15,014 nucleotides of DNA from an uncultured Chloroflexota bacterium (GTDB taxonomy: Bacteria > Chloroflexota > Dehalococcoidia > Lucifugimonadales > CAJWER01): NCBI GenBank assembly GCA_913030785.1, contig CAJWER010000053.1, positions 1 to 15,014 on the forward strand, read 5' to 3'. The stretch's first letter is position 1. Each line of letters begins with the position of its first letter. The notes under the pieces are model-generated. The model was not told where the DNA came from. It did not search any database and worked only from the letters and a program-made list of their open reading frames with translations. Shown here piece by piece: positions 13,914 through 15,014 of the stretch. Made by a program: the position numbers and the translations under genes.

Positions 13914-15014
13914 ATGCCAAACAACGGTGAGAGGGAAGAACATCTAGACGACCCAGCACACGATCACTCTGTCGTGGGACTAAGGCGGTATCTGCCGGAC
14001 GTAGAGTCTGCGCTGTCCGCGCTGGAACAAGATGCGGTGCTCCATCGTATCTGGGACAGAGATCACACGGCCTGGTCCGACGAAACGGATGAGATCGTCA
14101 ATCGCCTCGGGTGGCTGACAATATCAGACGAAATAGTGGAGCAGATCCCTGCCCTGACTGACTTCGCTCAGGAGGTCAAGGAAACGGGCTTCAGGCACGT
14201 TGTACTCCTTGGAATGGGTGGCTCTAGCCTCGGCCCGGAGGTCGTCCGCCAAACTATAGGAAGCGCAGACGGATTTCCTGAGCTGATCGTCCTCGATTCC
14301 ACTGTGCCTGAATCCATCAACTCGGTGACGAAGGCGATCGACCTCTCCAGGACACTCTTCCTGGTATCGTCCAAGTCTGGGGGAACCATCGAGCCAAATA
14401 GCTTCTACCGTCACTTCAGGGCACTCGTCGATAAGGCGGTCGGTAGTGAGGCAGCAGGCAAAAGTTTCGTTGCAATCACTGATCCGGACACGTCGCTGGA
14501 GGAGTTGGCACACTCAGAAGATTTCCTGGCCGTCTTTTCGAATCCAAGTGACATCGGAGGCCGGTACTCGGTATTGTCCTTCTTTGGACTGGTTCCAGCG
14601 GCGCTGGTGGGGGTAGATATCACTTCGCTGCTCCAACGGGCCAATCGCATGCGCGAGAATTGCGCTTCGTCTGTCGCAGCTCACAGCAACCCGGGCGCCT
14701 TTCTGGGGGCGGCGCTGGCTACCCTAGCCGCGGCCGGGCGTGACAAGCTTACCCTCGTGACCTCACCGTCCATCGGCAGCTTCGGCCTTTGGGCGGAACA
14801 GCTCATCGCCGAGAGCCTCGGCAAACATGACAAGGGGGTTGTTCCAGTAGCGAACGAGCCTCCAATAGATGCGAATTCATACGGTGATGACCGATTTTTC
14901 GTGTATCTGCGTATGACCGGCGATGACAACGTGGCCACCGACGAATCCATCCGTCAAATTGCGGAACGTGACCATCCCATCGTTCAACTGGACCTGGGTG
15001 ACGGGTACGACCTA
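13914..15014 (+). CDS. pgi: Glucose-6-phosphate isomerase, N-terminal part (continues beyond window)
   Basis: The frame is open from ATG 13914 to the window end (367 codons). It encodes a phosphoglucose isomerase, which interconverts glucose-6-phosphate and fructose-6-phosphate in the cytosol. Visible motifs are LLGMGGSSLGPEV (98-110), SSKSGGTIEPNSF (phosphate-binding, 152-164), GGRYSVLSFFGL (215-226) and WAEQLIAESLGK with catalytic Glu300. The later His and Lys residues fall outside the window. The N-terminal region (VLHRIWDRDHTAW, IVNRLGWL) matches the segment that links transaldolase to isomerase in bifunctional TAL-PGI proteins, yet no transaldolase lies upstream. ATG 13914 has GGTGAGG (13901-13907) 6 nt before it. 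It is about 200 bp after the amidohydrolase pair and probably has its own promoter, though I find no clear one. Confidence 0.93.
   Translation, partial: MPNNGEREEHLDDPAHDHSVVGLRRYLPDVESALSALEQDAVLHRIWDRDHTAWSDETDEIVNRLGWLTISDEIVEQIPALTDFAQEVKETGFRHVVLLGMGGSSLGPEVVRQTIGSADGFPELIVLDSTVPESINSVTKAIDLSRTLFLVSSKSGGTIEPNSFYRHFRALVDKAVGSEAAGKSFVAITDPDTSLEELAHSEDFLAVFSNPSDIGGRYSVLSFFGLVPAALVGVDITSLLQRANRMRENCASSVAAHSNPGAFLGAALATLAAAGRDKLTLVTSPSIGSFGLWAEQLIAESLGKHDKGVVPVANEPPIDANSYGDDRFFVYLRMTGDDNVATDESIRQIAERDHPIVQLDLGDGYDL

Overview
This window comes from a moderately high-G+C bacterium with short intergenic gaps and no plasmid, phage or insertion-sequence hallmark. The gene mix is SecF, BipA/TypA, a fused-type phosphoglucose isomerase, an SDR, an alanine-glyoxylate-type aminotransferase, Gfo/Idh/MocA dehydrogenases and amidohydrolases. 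It fits a free-living heterotroph, and a Chloroflexota lineage (Dehalococcoidia/SAR202-like) is my guess from that mix, not a demonstrated placement.

Layout. 1-594 is the C-terminal part of secF (+), followed by a hairpin shared with a convergent SDR dehydrogenase (708-1457, -). 1657-3833 is a minus-strand group: a PLP aminotransferase (first gene, with a near-consensus promoter), a 71-aa single-TM protein, and an aminoglycoside phosphotransferase-like gene broken by one inserted base. 3834-4423 is a non-coding stretch holding the aminotransferase promoter and leader and a perfect 15-bp inverted repeat. A 74-aa two-TM protein (4424-4648, -) is divergent from two overlapping Gfo/Idh/MocA dehydrogenase genes (4858-6862, +), which end in a long hairpin. 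6905-8869 (-) holds a beta-propeller lipoprotein gene followed by an arrestin-fold-like gene with a TTG start. 8975-9705 (-) is a decayed GNAT acetyltransferase with three in-frame stops and a frameshift. 9706-10191 is non-coding. bipA/typA (10192-12033, +) follows, then two coupled amidohydrolase genes (12162-13708, +), then the first 367 codons of pgi (13914 to window end).

The most striking observation is the amidohydrolase pair. The downstream protein has all the expected metal ligands (HxH, H, H, D). Its upstream partner aligns with it motif by motif but has every one of the five replaced (H>N, H>S, H>P, H>E, D>R). The genes are 2 bp apart. This looks like a catalytic subunit made together with a dedicated pseudoenzyme.

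Two cis-acting themes recur. Several genes appear to use extended -10 promoters (TGn+TATAAT-like), two of which share the same 10-base core. Strong hairpins follow several stop codons but lack a U-tract. Apart from operon-like neighbours, the genes do not form one obvious pathway.
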